Origin: CANHVK01 sp046304235
GTDB lineage: Bacteria; Bacteroidota; Bacteroidia; Flavobacteriales_D; Crocinitomicaceae
Length of the DNA: 64,000 nucleotides
Assembly: GCA_046304235.1 (NCBI GenBank)
Contig: JBKCEW010000061.1
Coordinates: 15,864-79,863 of the forward strand
Direction: 5' to 3'
Each line of letters starts with the position of its first letter. Position 1 is the stretch's first letter. Below the pieces are notes generated by a model. That model saw nothing but the letters and a program-made list of their open reading frames with translations. It ran no database searches and had not been told where the DNA came from. A program made the translations under genes and the position numbers. This document shows positions 47,635 through 57,070 of the stretch, piece by piece.

Positions 47635-48420
47635 ATGAAATTGAAAATAATTTATATATGTTCTTTATTTATTTTGATAAGTAATCAATCAATTTCCCAA
47701 AATAAATTTTCTCTTTTTGTTGATGATGAAGAAGATGACTCAATTACAAAACGTTATTATGAACTTCATGATGGTCATTGGGCTGGTATAGATTTTGGTG
47801 TTAATTTAATGTTGGATAAATCTTTCAATAGAAATTTTGATGGGAATACTCAATTTAAAAACAATGCTTTAACATCTTATAATTTTCGGTTAAATTTCAT
47901 TGACCATAAATTTGTAATTAAAGAAGATAAATTCGGAATAACAATTGGTGCTGGATACCATCACAGTTCGTTTGATTTTATAAAAAATTACACACTTAAA
48001 GAATCTTTTGATAAAATAACTGATGATAAAAAAGTAATTCAATCTTTTGATTCATTGAATTTTACTTATAATAAAATAAGAGCATCTTATTTACAAATAC
48101 CCCTTTTGTTTGAATACACACCCAATAAATTCACTTGGGTATCCCTCGGTGTAATTGCTGGTTATCGATTTGGTTCATCAACTAAAAATCTATTTGAATA
48201 TCAAAAAGTACAGTACATTAGTAAAACCAAAGGAAACTTTAATTTAAATACTTTCCAATGCGACGCTACTGCTAGATTTGGCTATAAAAGCTTTGGTGGA
48301 TATGTAAGTTATGCTTTAATTTCCCTTTTTAATAGCAATGATGTATTTGATAGCAAACACATTAAAAGTAAGATTCCAAACATAAATCCATTATCTTTTG
48401 GTTTAACATTTAACTACTAA
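47635..48420 (+). CDS. Outer-membrane beta-barrel protein, unknown role
   Basis: 261 residues with a signal peptide (IIYICSLFILISNQSISQ) and alternating hydrophobic strands: HWAGIDFGVNLMLDKSF, FGITIGAGYHHSSF, ASYLQIPLLFEYTPNKFTWVSLGVIAGYRFGS, FGGYVSYALISLF. It ends SFGLTFNY, with a C-terminal aromatic residue typical of outer-membrane barrels. It resembles the PorT/OMP_b-brl group common in Bacteroidota. The nuclease gene starts 3 bp after its stop. Confidence 0.82.
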   Translation: MKLKIIYICSLFILISNQSISQNKFSLFVDDEEDDSITKRYYELHDGHWAGIDFGVNLMLDKSFNRNFDGNTQFKNNALTSYNFRLNFIDHKFVIKEDKFGITIGAGYHHSSFDFIKNYTLKESFDKITDDKKVIQSFDSLNFTYNKIRASYLQIPLLFEYTPNKFTWVSLGVIAGYRFGSSTKNLFEYQKVQYISKTKGNFNLNTFQCDATARFGYKSFGGYVSYALISLFNSNDVFDSKHIKSKIPNINPLSFGLTFNY

Positions 48421-48423
48421 TGT

Positions 48424-49182
48424 ATGAGTCAACGTCTGTTTACTATTTACTTAGTACTATCAGTCTTTTTTATTTATGCTTTTGTTTTCAAAAACGAAAA
48501 AAAAGAAGATTATTCAATTCCTTCAACAGATAAAAACGATTTAGTAATTTGCCATACAGGCTATTGTCTTTCGTACAGTGTTAATTTTAAACTTGCAAAA
48601 TGGGTAGCTTACGAATTGACTTTGGCAGAAACACAGGGAACTTTTGCTCGAAATGATAAATTCAAACCAGATCCTTTAATCACCCGAAATAGTGCATCTC
48701 TTGCAGATTACAAAAAATCAGGTTATGATCGTGGTCATTTAGCTCCGGCGGCAGATATGAAATGGTCAGCTGATGCTATGAGAGAATCTTTTTACCTTTC
48801 TAATATGTCACCTCAAGACAAAAGCTTTAATCGTGGAATTTGGAAAAAACTCGAAGAACAAGTGCGTAATTGGGCGATAGAAAATAAAACCGTTTACATC
48901 ACTACTGGACCTATCCTCGAAAAAGGACTTCCAACCATTGGCCCTAATCAAATTCCTATTCCAAAAGCCTTTTATAAAGTTGTACTAGATTACTCACAAC
49001 CAGATATTAAGGCCATCGGATTTATCATTCCAAACCAAGGAAGTAGTTTACCATTATCTAACTATACAATACCTATAGATGATATCGAAAAACGAACTCA
49101 CATCGATTTCTTTTCAAAACTGCCCGATGAAATTGAAAACAGAATCGAGCAGACCGTTTGTAATCAATGTTGGGGATTGTAA
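48424..49182 (+). CDS. DNA/RNA non-specific endonuclease (NUC1/EndA type)
   Basis: 252 residues with an N-terminal membrane anchor or signal (RLFTIYLVLSVFFIYAFVF). The beta-beta-alpha-metal nuclease motif is complete: YDRGHLAPAADM with H105 as general base, and N136 in SPQDKSFNRGIW as the metal ligand. It cuts DNA and RNA outside the cytoplasm, probably for nutrient scavenging or DNA turnover. It is co-transcribed with the barrel protein. Confidence 0.9.
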   Translation: MSQRLFTIYLVLSVFFIYAFVFKNEKKEDYSIPSTDKNDLVICHTGYCLSYSVNFKLAKWVAYELTLAETQGTFARNDKFKPDPLITRNSASLADYKKSGYDRGHLAPAADMKWSADAMRESFYLSNMSPQDKSFNRGIWKKLEEQVRNWAIENKTVYITTGPILEKGLPTIGPNQIPIPKAFYKVVLDYSQPDIKAIGFIIPNQGSSLPLSNYTIPIDDIEKRTHIDFFSKLPDEIENRIEQTVCNQCWGL

Positions 49183-49187
49183 AAAAA

Positions 49188-49218
49188 TTTGCACATTCAA
49201 ATAAATTAACTAAATTTG
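49188..49218 (+). promoter_or_regulatory. Promoter of rimP-nusA-infB
   Basis: TTTG (49188-49191), a 19-bp spacer and TAAATTTG (49211-49218) match the Bacteroidota housekeeping promoter consensus. Transcription would start near 49225, upstream of the hairpin at 49244-49273. Confidence 0.65.
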
Positions 49219-49243
49219 TAACAGTTTTAAGAATTAATTGATT

Positions 49244-49273
49244 GAGGGGATGAAAAAATCCCCTCTTTTTTTT
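49244..49273 (+). terminator. Terminator-like hairpin in the rimP-nusA leader
   Basis: The stem GAGGGGAT (49244-49251) with ATCCCCTC (49258-49265) and loop GAAAAA is followed by eight T. Only four bases separate the T-run from the rimP ATG at 49278, so any rimP transcript from an upstream promoter must read through it. It may also terminate transcription of the upstream endonuclease gene. Confidence 0.85.
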
Positions 49274-49277
49274 CGCA

Positions 49278-49754
49278 ATGATTACAAAAGATTTAGTACG
49301 CAAGTTAGCACAAGAGCGAATCGATGAGTTAGACAGAGGTTTATTCATCGTGGATATTTCCATTTCTAAAAAATCGGTTATTGAGTTAGAAATAGATAAA
49401 GTAGAAGGATACGTTGCGATTGAAGATTGCGTTTCTGTTTCACGTAATGTTGAGCATAATTTAGACAGAGAAGAGCAAGACTTTGAACTTCACGTGTCAT
49501 CAGCAGGATTAGACAAACCACTTCGTGTACTTCCACAATACCTTAAAAATATTGGAAGAACTGTTGCATTAACTTTGAAAGATGGTTCTGAAAAAGAAGC
49601 TGTTTTGAAGGAAGCAACTGAAGAAGCATTGGTTGTTACTACTACTCGTGTAGAGAAAAAAGAAGGAACTAAAAAGAAAGAAACCATCATTGAGGATGAA
49701 ACCATTCCAATGACAGAAATAAAAGAAACAAAAATTGTTATTTCATTTAAATAA
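49278..49754 (+). CDS. rimP: Ribosome maturation factor RimP
   Basis: RimP (158 aa) assists 30S maturation. The N-terminal domain has the family pattern VEGYVAIEDCVSVSRNVEHN and LHVSSAGLDKPLR; the C-terminal SH3-like domain follows, with a charged, acidic-basic insertion (ATTRVEKKEGTKKKETIIED-like region). The start ATG at 49278 lies directly behind a terminator-like hairpin with no Shine-Dalgarno sequence. nusA follows after 12 bp. Confidence 0.92.
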   Translation: MITKDLVRKLAQERIDELDRGLFIVDISISKKSVIELEIDKVEGYVAIEDCVSVSRNVEHNLDREEQDFELHVSSAGLDKPLRVLPQYLKNIGRTVALTLKDGSEKEAVLKEATEEALVVTTTRVEKKEGTKKKETIIEDETIPMTEIKETKIVISFK

Positions 49755-49766
49755 AAAAAACAGGCG

Positions 49767-51002
49767 ATGAATAGCTTAGAGTTAGTGGATTCGTTTTCGG
49801 AATTCAAAGAATTAAAAAGTATTGACAAGCAAACAATGCAACATGTTTTGGAAGATGTATTCCGTGCGATGTTGAAGAAAAAATTCAATACGGACGAACA
49901 CATTGCGGTGATTGTTAATATAGAGAAAGGTGACGTTCAAATTTTCGTAAACAAAGAAATCGTTCCAGATGGAGAAGTTGAAGATTCAAACACAGAAATT
50001 GCTTACTCTGATGCCATCAAAATCGAACCTGATTTTGAAGTAGGTGAAGAAGTATCAGAAGAATTTAAATTCGAAGATTTTGGAAGAAGAAATATTTTGG
50101 CATTACGTCAAAACTTAATTTCTAGAATTTTAGAATTAGAAAAAGATCATATCTACAAAAAATACAAAGAGCGTATCGGTGAAATCGTTACAGGTGAAGT
50201 TTACCAAGTTTGGAAGAAAGAAATTATGGTATTGGATGATGAGGGTAACGAATTAATTTTACCTAAATCAGAACAAATCCCATCTGATTATTTCAAAAAA
50301 GGAGAAGCAGTTCGTGCAGTAGTTGCAAAAGTAGATATGCGTAACTCTAATCCAGTAATTATCCTTTCAAGAACTGCTCCTGAATTCTTAGAGCGTTTAT
50401 TCGAATTGGAAGTTCCTGAAGTATTTGATGGTTTAATTACAATCAAACGTATCGTTCGTGAACCAGGAGAAAGAGCAAAAGTTGCTGTTGAAAGTTACGA
50501 TGATAGAATTGATCCAGTTGGAGCTTGTGTTGGTATGAAAGGTTCAAGAATTCACGGTATCGTTCGTGAATTAAGAAACGAAAATATTGACGTAATTAAC
50601 TTTACAACTAATCCACAATTATTTATTCAACGTGCATTATCTCCAGCGAAAATCACTTCTGTTGACATCGTTGAAGAAGAGAAAAAAGCAAAAGTTTCGT
50701 TGAAACCAGACCAAGTTTCTTTAGCAATTGGTAAAGGAGGTAACAACATCAAATTAGCAGGTAAATTAACTGGATATGAAATCGATGTTTACCGTGAAGG
50801 TGAAGTAGATATCGAAGATGTTGATTTAGATGATTTCGCAGATGAAATCGATGGATGGATTATTGACGAATTAAAAGCTATAGGCTGTGATACTGCTAAA
50901 TCAGTATTAGAATTAACTATAGAGGATTTAGTAAGCAGAACAGATTTAGAAGAAGAAACCATAGAAGACGTTTTAAGCATTTTACGTGCTGAATTTGAAT
51001 AA
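49767..51002 (+). CDS. nusA: Transcription termination/antitermination protein NusA
   Basis: NusA (411 aa) binds RNA polymerase and modulates pausing and termination. It shows the N-terminal domain (about 1-125), an S1 domain (GEIVTGEVYQVWKKEIMVL), and the KH pair (GACVGMKGSRIHGIVRELRN; LAIGKGGNNIKLAGKLTGYE), ending with an acidic helix-hairpin segment. It lacks the long C-terminal acidic repeats of E. coli NusA. It is the second gene of rimP-nusA-infB. Confidence 0.95.
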   Translation: MNSLELVDSFSEFKELKSIDKQTMQHVLEDVFRAMLKKKFNTDEHIAVIVNIEKGDVQIFVNKEIVPDGEVEDSNTEIAYSDAIKIEPDFEVGEEVSEEFKFEDFGRRNILALRQNLISRILELEKDHIYKKYKERIGEIVTGEVYQVWKKEIMVLDDEGNELILPKSEQIPSDYFKKGEAVRAVVAKVDMRNSNPVIILSRTAPEFLERLFELEVPEVFDGLITIKRIVREPGERAKVAVESYDDRIDPVGACVGMKGSRIHGIVRELRNENIDVINFTTNPQLFIQRALSPAKITSVDIVEEEKKAKVSLKPDQVSLAIGKGGNNIKLAGKLTGYEIDVYREGEVDIEDVDLDDFADEIDGWIIDELKAIGCDTAKSVLELTIEDLVSRTDLEEETIEDVLSILRAEFE

Positions 51003-51084
51003 TATAATGGAGCTCCTTTGATCATTATTATAATTCAACTTAACAAAAAAATATAACCTATACAAATAGGAAGAAAATAAAAAT

Positions 51085-53928
51085 ATGGCCGGAAAAGTAC
51101 AAAGATTAGGTAAAGTAGCAAGTGAATTAAATGTTGGAGTTTCTACATTAGTAGAATATCTTCAATCGAAAGGAGTTGCTATTGATCCAAACCCTAACTC
51201 AAAATTAGAGGGGGAACATTTTGAATTGCTACAAAAGCAATTCGCAGACGACCAAACGCTTAAAGAACAAGCGAAATTGACTGCTATCAAGCGTGAAAAA
51301 AGAGAAACTATTTCTCTAAAAGATACTAAACCTGAAACGAAAGAAGTTCAGGATGATGAAGATGATTTCGATGTTACCATACTTGAAAAAGTTAAAAACA
51401 CACCTGTTGAATCAAACGTAGCTGCAGAACAAATTCCAGTGATTGAAACTCCTATTGAAAAAACACCTGAAGTTGAAGCGCCATTGGAAAATCGAGCAAA
51501 AACAATTGGTGAAGGGGATGTTCAAATACAAGTAATCGGTAAGATTGATTTAGATAAGATCAACTCAAAAACACGTCCTGACAAAAAGAAAAAGGAGGAT
51601 AAAAAACCTAATAAAGAAAATCAACCAACTCCAGTTGCCAAAAAGGAACCGGCTAAACCTGCTGTGCAAGAGAAAGTGGTTGAAACTCCAAAAGTGGTTG
51701 AAACTCCAAAAGAAGAACCAGCTGCTGAAGCACCTAAAGAAATCGAAACAATTCGTGTTGAACGAAAAGTACTTTCAGGCCCAACAGTATTAGGACGTAT
51801 TGAACTACCTGTAGAAAAGCCAAAAACTTCAGATAATAAAGGAGGGCAAAAACCTGGAGATGAGCCTCGTAAAAAGCGCAAACGAATCAAAAAAATTGAT
51901 CCAGCTAAAGTTGCACAACAAAACACACCAGGAAATCAACAAAACCAACAAGGTCCTGGAAATAATAAGAAAGGAAACAATAAATTTGGTAACAGACCAA
52001 ATCCAAATACTCCTAAAGTTGCTCCAACTGAAAAAGATATTCAGAAAGAAATTAAGGATACATTAGCACGCCTATCAAATAGCGGAGGTAAATCAAAAGC
52101 TTCTAAAAATAGAAGAGCGAAACGTGACTCAATCATGCAGCGTCGTGAGCAAGAGATGATCGATGCAGAAATGCAAGAGAAAATCTTAAAACTAACAGAA
52201 TTCGTAACTGTATCTGAGTTAGCTGCAATGATGAATATTTCTCCAACACAAGTAATTTCTGCTTGTATGTCTTTAGGAATATTTGCATCGATAAATCAAC
52301 GTTTAGATGCAGAAACAATTCATATCATTGCGGAAGAATTTGGATTCGAAACTGAATTTGTAAGTGCTGAGGTACAAGAAGCGATACCTACAGTAGAAGA
52401 TAGAGAAGAAGACTTAATTTCTCGTCCTCCTATTGTAACAGTTATGGGACACGTTGACCATGGTAAAACATCATTACTTGACAGAATCCGTAACTCAAAC
52501 GTTACAAGTGGAGAATCTGGGGGAATCACGCAGCACATTGGTGCTTACTCTGTAGTAATGAATGACGGACGTAAAATGACTTTCTTAGATACACCAGGTC
52601 ACGAAGCATTTACAGCGATGCGTGCACGTGGTGCTCAAGTAACAGACGTTGCCATTATAATTGTTGCAGCTGATGATGATGTGATGCCACAAACAAAAGA
52701 AGCTATTTCACATGCTCAAGCAGCAGGTGTTCCTATGGTTTTTGCAATCAATAAAATTGATAAAGACGGTGCTAACCCTGATAAAATTCGTGAGCAACTT
52801 TCTGCAATGAATATATTAGTAGAAGAATGGGGTGGTAAATACCAATGTCAAGAAATTTCTGCTAAAAAAGGATTAAACATTGCTGATTTACTTGAAAAAG
52901 TATTGTTAGAAGCTGAAATACTTGATTTAAAAGCAAACCCAAATAAAAATGCAGTTGGTACGGTTATTGAATCGTCTTTAGATAAAGGAAAAGGATACGT
53001 AACAAACATGCTTGTTGAAGCAGGGACTATGAAAGTGGGTGACGTAGTATTAGTTGGACGTCACTACGGTAAAGTTCGTGCTATGCATGATGAGCATGGT
53101 AAAAATCTAAAATTAGCAGGTCCAGCTACACCTATTTCAATAATCGGTATTAGTGGTGCACCAAATGCAGGGGATAAATTCCACGTAATGGATGATGAGC
53201 GTGAAGCTAGAAACATCGCTACGAAACGTGAACAATTATACCGTGAGCAAGGTTTACGTACTACTAAACATATAACATTAGATGAAATTGGACGTCGTTT
53301 GGCAATCGGAGACTTCAAAGAATTGAACTTGATTATCAAAGGTGACGTGGATGGTTCTATCGAAGCGTTATCTGATGCTTTACAAAACTTATCTACTGAC
53401 GAAATCGCAATACGTATCGTACACAAAGGTGTGGGTGCTATCTCTGAAGCCGATATCAACCTTGCATCTGCTTCAGATGCAATTATCGTTGGTTTCCAAG
53501 TTAGACCATCTGTTGCTGCGCGTAAATTAGCTGATCAAGAACAAATAGATATACGTCTATATTCTGTAATCTACAAAGCAATTGAAGAAATTAAAGATGC
53601 TATGGAAGGAATGTTATCGCCTGATATCGAAGAAAAAGTATTAGGTGCAGCTGAAATCCGTGAAACATTTGATATCACTAAAGTTGGTACAATTGCAGGA
53701 TGTTTTGTAACTGAAGGTACAATCAAACGTACATCAAGAATTCGTGTTATTCGTGATGGAATTGTTATTCATACAGGTAAATTAGGTTCATTAAAACGTT
53801 TCAAAGACGACCAAAAAGAAGTGAAACACGGATACGAATGTGGTTTAAATATTGATAAATTCAATGATATCAAAATTGGAGATATCGTAGAAGCATTTGA
53901 AGAAGTAGAAGTAGCTAGAAAATTATAA
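51085..53928 (+). CDS. infB: Translation initiation factor IF-2
   Basis: IF-2 (947 aa) brings fMet-tRNA to the 30S subunit. It has an N-terminal IF2_N segment ([20 protein letters not shown]), a long Lys/Glu/Pro/Asn-rich linker (about 60-350), a second IF2_N segment, the GTPase domain from about residue 450 ([23 protein letters not shown]), and the two beta-barrel C-terminal domains with [17 protein letters not shown] terminator follows 20 bp after the stop. Confidence 0.97.
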   Translation: MAGKVQRLGKVASELNVGVSTLVEYLQSKGVAIDPNPNSKLEGEHFELLQKQFADDQTLKEQAKLTAIKREKRETISLKDTKPETKEVQDDEDDFDVTILEKVKNTPVESNVAAEQIPVIETPIEKTPEVEAPLENRAKTIGEGDVQIQVIGKIDLDKINSKTRPDKKKKEDKKPNKENQPTPVAKKEPAKPAVQEKVVETPKVVETPKEEPAAEAPKEIETIRVERKVLSGPTVLGRIELPVEKPKTSDNKGGQKPGDEPRKKRKRIKKIDPAKVAQQNTPGNQQNQQGPGNNKKGNNKFGNRPNPNTPKVAPTEKDIQKEIKDTLARLSNSGGKSKASKNRRAKRDSIMQRREQEMIDAEMQEKILKLTEFVTVSELAAMMNISPTQVISACMSLGIFASINQRLDAETIHIIAEEFGFETEFVSAEVQEAIPTVEDREEDLISRPPIVTVMGHVDHGKTSLLDRIRNSNVTSGESGGITQHIGAYSVVMNDGRKMTFLDTPGHEAFTAMRARGAQVTDVAIIIVAADDDVMPQTKEAISHAQAAGVPMVFAINKIDKDGANPDKIREQLSAMNILVEEWGGKYQCQEISAKKGLNIADLLEKVLLEAEILDLKANPNKNAVGTVIESSLDKGKGYVTNMLVEAGTMKVGDVVLVGRHYGKVRAMHDEHGKNLKLAGPATPISIIGISGAPNAGDKFHVMDDEREARNIATKREQLYREQGLRTTKHITLDEIGRRLAIGDFKELNLIIKGDVDGSIEALSDALQNLSTDEIAIRIVHKGVGAISEADINLASASDAIIVGFQVRPSVAARKLADQEQIDIRLYSVIYKAIEEIKDAMEGMLSPDIEEKVLGAAEIRETFDITKVGTIAGCFVTEGTIKRTSRIRVIRDGIVIHTGKLGSLKRFKDDQKEVKHGYECGLNIDKFNDIKIGDIVEAFEEVEVARKL

Positions 53929-53948
53929 TTTTCAAAAAACTTAAATAG

Positions 53949-53981
53949 AAAGGGCGATCAATTATTGAATCGCCCTTTATT
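53949..53981 (+). terminator. Intrinsic terminator after infB
   Basis: A 10-bp stem, AAAGGGCGAT (53949-53958) with ATCGCCCTTT (53969-53978), is followed by a short AT-rich tail. It closes the rimP-nusA-infB operon. Confidence 0.8.
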
Positions 53982-54021
53982 ATTTAAATAAAAAGTTGTT
54001 AATTTGAATCAAAAGAAAAAA

Positions 54022-54321
54022 ATGAAAGTCTTCCTATATTTAAACTTGTGCATTATACTTTTTGGTTGTGATAAAAATGTAGAACCAAAATGTATTGATT
54101 GTGATTTAATTAGAGAATTCAAAATCAATACAATACTTCCTCAAAAATACGGACAAGATACAATTTTTGTATATGATATAATAACTACAAACTATTGTTC
54201 AAATAAATCACAACATTATATCTTTGAAAGTAATACTCTATACAAAAAAAAGATAAATGAATGCCTTTCAATATCCTGTATAACAGATTCAAAAGGCACA
54301 CAAAAATGTGAAATAAAATAA
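54022..54321 (+). CDS. Small cysteine-containing lipoprotein, unknown
   Basis: 99 residues with a lipoprotein signal (MKVFLYLNLCIILFGC) and seven more cysteines in pairs (KCIDC, NYC, ECLSISC, QKC) that could form disulfides. No family recognised. I start at ATG 54022 directly before the signal; a TTG at 54004 is possible but adds only MNQKKK. It stands alone after the infB terminator and is convergent with the M42 peptidase. Confidence 0.65.
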   Translation: MKVFLYLNLCIILFGCDKNVEPKCIDCDLIREFKINTILPQKYGQDTIFVYDIITTNYCSNKSQHYIFESNTLYKKKINECLSISCITDSKGTQKCEIK

Positions 54322-54323
54322 GA

Positions 54324-55376
54324 TTACTTAAAAGACCAATCGTAAGTATTTAAATCAGAAACACAAGCAGTCAATAAATCGATGCTTGCTTGAATATCAT
54401 CTTTATTGGCCATCTCAATCACTTGATGTAAATGACGAGTTGGAACAGAAACAGCACCAGCAATTGATCCACCATCAGTCATTAATTGTATACCAGCAGT
54501 ATCTGTTCCTCCAGCTGTTAATATTTCAGGTTGCCACTTGATTCTATGCTTAATAGCCACTTCTTTCATGTAAGCTACCATTCTATAATCACAAATGGAG
54601 GAAGCATCCATAATCTTAATAGCTGTCCCCTCCCCTAGTTTTGTAATCATTTCATGTTCTGCAGCACCTGGTAAATCAAATGCAATTGTGGTATCTAAAC
54701 CAAAACCAAAATCAGGTTTGATATTTAAAGACGCAACTTTAGCTCCACGAATTCCAACCTCTTCTTGAACTGTAAAAACACCATAAATATCATATGGAAC
54801 TTCTTTATCTTTTAACTGCTTAAACATCTCAATTAAAATAAAAACTGCCAAACGATTATCCAATGACTTACAATTTACATTATTTCCCATTTCAATAAAC
54901 TCACGTTCACGTGTAATCGGGTCGCCTATTGAAATGGATTCTATTACCTCTTCTTTAGATAGTCCTGTATCAATAAAATAATCCGATAATTTAGCTACTT
55001 TATTACGTTCATCTTGAGTCATAACGTGGATTGGTTTCGAAGCCATAACTCCGATAATATCTTTTTTACCATGAATAATCACGCGTTGTGCAGTCAACGT
55101 TTTTGGATCAAATCCACCCAAAGTTGTAAAACGAATAAATCCTTTATCATCGATGTGAGTCACCATGAATCCAATCTCGTCCATGTGTGCACCAATCATT
55201 ACTTTTTTGGATTCTTTTCCACGTTTAATCGCGTAAACGTTTCCTAAATTATCCGTAGTTAATTCATCAACAAAATCTTTTAATTCAGCTAAAACCAATA
55301 TACGAACTTGTTGTTCAAAACCAGATGTACCTGGTGTTTTACAAATTCTAGCTAATAAATCTATATCTAAAGTCAT
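54324..55376 (-). CDS. M42-family metallo-aminopeptidase
   Basis: 350 residues, cytoplasmic, of the M42 dodecameric TET-like aminopeptidase or glutamyl aminopeptidase family. Metal ligands and catalytic residues are visible in IGAHMDEIGFMV, LDNRLAVFIL, VQEEVGIRGAKVAS (catalytic Glu pair), FGLDTTIAFD and AGGTDTAGI. I start at ATG 55376 (MTLDIDLLARIC); a longer frame upstream reads only non-family residues. It is a single gene divergent from the SRPBCC gene. Confidence 0.9.
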   Translation of the reverse strand: MTLDIDLLARICKTPGTSGFEQQVRILVLAELKDFVDELTTDNLGNVYAIKRGKESKKVMIGAHMDEIGFMVTHIDDKGFIRFTTLGGFDPKTLTAQRVIIHGKKDIIGVMASKPIHVMTQDERNKVAKLSDYFIDTGLSKEEVIESISIGDPITREREFIEMGNNVNCKSLDNRLAVFILIEMFKQLKDKEVPYDIYGVFTVQEEVGIRGAKVASLNIKPDFGFGLDTTIAFDLPGAAEHEMITKLGEGTAIKIMDASSICDYRMVAYMKEVAIKHRIKWQPEILTAGGTDTAGIQLMTDGGSIAGAVSVPTRHLHQVIEMANKDDIQASIDLLTACVSDLNTYDWSFK

Positions 55377-55451
55377 AAAAAATATTTTTGTGGAAGTTAC
55401 TAAAATTATTCTTTGTGTGGAAAGCAGAAAATGGAAAGAATAAATCAAAAA

Positions 55452-55478
55452 CTATTGCCTTATGCCTTATGCCTAATC
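55452..55478. repeat. ATTGCC/TATGCCT short repeat, gene-less remnant
   Basis: The sequence reads ATTGCC-TTATGCC-TTATGCCTAA; its complement (TTAGGCATAAGGCATAAGGC) uses the same vocabulary as the arms around the sdhA-sdhB four-helix gene (TTAGGCAATAGGCAATAG). No four-helix gene lies nearby. Confidence 0.6.
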
Positions 55479-55500
55479 ACTAAATAAAAATCACTACTTT

Positions 55501-55508
55501 TAACTTTG
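55501..55508 (+). promoter_or_regulatory. Probable -7 element of the SRPBCC-yjbR-frnE unit
   Basis: TAACTTTG followed by C fits the TAnnTTTG element, 18 bp before the ATG at 55527. No good TTTG -33 partner is seen at the expected distance, so the call rests on this one element. Confidence 0.4.
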
Positions 55509-55526
55509 CTCTTTAAACTAACAACT

Positions 55527-55931
55527 ATGATAACCGTACAAACAAGTATAAACGCATCTTTAGCAACCGTTTGGAAATGTTTTAACCAGCCAGAACACGT
55601 AATTAATTGGTGTTTTGCAAGTGATGATTGGCACGCACCACGTGCAACAGGAGACCTAAAAGTGGGTGGACAATTTTCCACACGTATGGAAGCGAAAGAC
55701 GGTAGTTTTGGTTTTGATTTAACTGGTTTTTACGATGAAATTCTTACTCATAAATTAGTTAAATATCATCTAGAAGACGATCGTAAAGTAGAAGTTCACT
55801 TTTCAGAGAAAGATAATCAAGTACACATCAGCGAAAAATTTGAACCTGAAAGTCAAAATCCACACGATATGCAACAGATGGGTTGGCAAATGATTTTAAA
55901 TAACTTTAAGAAGTACGTAGAGAATCTATAG
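55527..55931 (+). CDS. SRPBCC/AHSA1-type protein
   Basis: 134 residues of the START-like AHSA1 fold: ITVQTSINASLATVWKCFNQPEHVINW at the start, LKVGGQFSTRMEAKDGS in the middle, and a C-terminal helix (QMGWQMILNNFKKYVENL). Such proteins bind hydrophobic ligands in a cavity; the ligand is unknown. I start at ATG 55527, just after a TAnnTTTG element. The next gene begins one base after its stop. Confidence 0.88.
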   Translation: MITVQTSINASLATVWKCFNQPEHVINWCFASDDWHAPRATGDLKVGGQFSTRMEAKDGSFGFDLTGFYDEILTHKLVKYHLEDDRKVEVHFSEKDNQVHISEKFEPESQNPHDMQQMGWQMILNNFKKYVENL

Positions 55932-55932
55932 G

Positions 55933-56295
55933 ATGAACATAGAAACCTTTCGAGATTTTTGTCTTTCGCTAACTGCTACGGATGAAAAAATGCCTTTTGA
56001 TCAGGAAACATTGGTATTCACGGTCTGTGATAAAATATTTGCATTAGTGAATATTGAAAAATTTGAGAGTTTAAATGTAAAATGCGACCCAGAATTAGCC
56101 GTTCAACTTCGTGAAGAACATCCTGCTATCATTCCTGGATGGCATATGAATAAAAAACATTGGAATACGATTATTTTGGATGGTTCGTTAAACGACAATG
56201 AATTGAAAAAATGGATTAAACATTCCTACGATATGGTTGTTAAATCATTACCTAAAAAAACACAAATAGCACTAGCAAATACAAACGAACTATGA
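55933..56295 (+). CDS. MmcQ/YjbR family protein
   Basis: 120 residues with the YjbR/CyaY-like fold: ETFRDFCLSLTATDEKMPFDQETLVFTV, then PAIIPGWHMNKKHWNTIILDGS and HSYDMVVKSLPKK. Possibly DNA binding by fold; no role known. It is coupled to the following gene by a 4-nt overlap (ATGA). Confidence 0.9.
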   Translation: MNIETFRDFCLSLTATDEKMPFDQETLVFTVCDKIFALVNIEKFESLNVKCDPELAVQLREEHPAIIPGWHMNKKHWNTIILDGSLNDNELKKWIKHSYDMVVKSLPKKTQIALANTNEL

Positions 56296-56993
56296 GTGAA
56301 CAAGTAAACATCGAAATTTGGAGCGATATTATTTGCCCATTTTGTTACATCGGAAAACGAAGATTTGAAAACGCAATCAGTCAATTAACCAACGATTATC
56401 AATTCAATATCACGTGGAAAAGTTTTCAATTAGCCCCAGATATGGAAACTAATTTGGATATTTCCATCGATGAATATTTAGCAAAACACAAAGGATTTCC
56501 GTTGGAAAAAGCAAAAGAAATGAATGCTTATGTAACTGAAATGGCTAAAAATGAAGGATTGGAATTCAATTTTAACAATGCGATAGTAGCAAATACTTTT
56601 TTAGCACATCGTTTTCTTCACTATGCTCAAAGTAAAAACAAACAATACGAAGCCAAAGAATTACTTTTCAAGGCTTATTTCACTGATGGGAAGAATATCG
56701 ATGCTATAAGCACACTAATTGAAATTGCAAACGCATTAGCATTAAATATCGATGAAGTTGTTGAAACGTTAAATAGTTCTGCATATTCTATCGAAGTTGA
56801 CAAGGATATCTTTGAAGCGCAACAAATTGGCGTTCGAGGAGTTCCGTTTTTTGTTGTGAATCGTACTCACGCAATTTCTGGAGCGCAATCCATTGAAGTG
56901 TTTATAGAAACTATCAAACAAGCGATTGAACATAAAAATGCTTCTCTTTCCAAAACGGCTGGAGCTTCTTGCGATATAGATGGCAAATGTTAG
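56292..56993 (+). CDS. DsbA-like thioredoxin-fold oxidoreductase (FrnE type)
   Basis: 233 residues of the FrnE branch of DsbA: active site C15-P-F-C18 in DIICPFCYIGKRRFE, the helical insertion, and the cis-proline loop GVRGVPFFVVNR. There is no signal peptide, so it is cytoplasmic, probably a disulfide isomerase or glutathione-linked stress protein. The C-terminal tail has two extra cysteines (GASCDIDGKC). Third gene of a three-gene unit. Confidence 0.9.
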   Translation: MSEQVNIEIWSDIICPFCYIGKRRFENAISQLTNDYQFNITWKSFQLAPDMETNLDISIDEYLAKHKGFPLEKAKEMNAYVTEMAKNEGLEFNFNNAIVANTFLAHRFLHYAQSKNKQYEAKELLFKAYFTDGKNIDAISTLIEIANALALNIDEVVETLNSSAYSIEVDKDIFEAQQIGVRGVPFFVVNRTHAISGAQSIEVFIETIKQAIEHKNASLSKTAGASCDIDGKC

Positions 56994-57070
56994 TTCTATG
57001 CACTTTTCTAATCAATATCATATTTAGTTTTAATAATTAATTATACTTTCACTTTACAAAATCTTATTCG

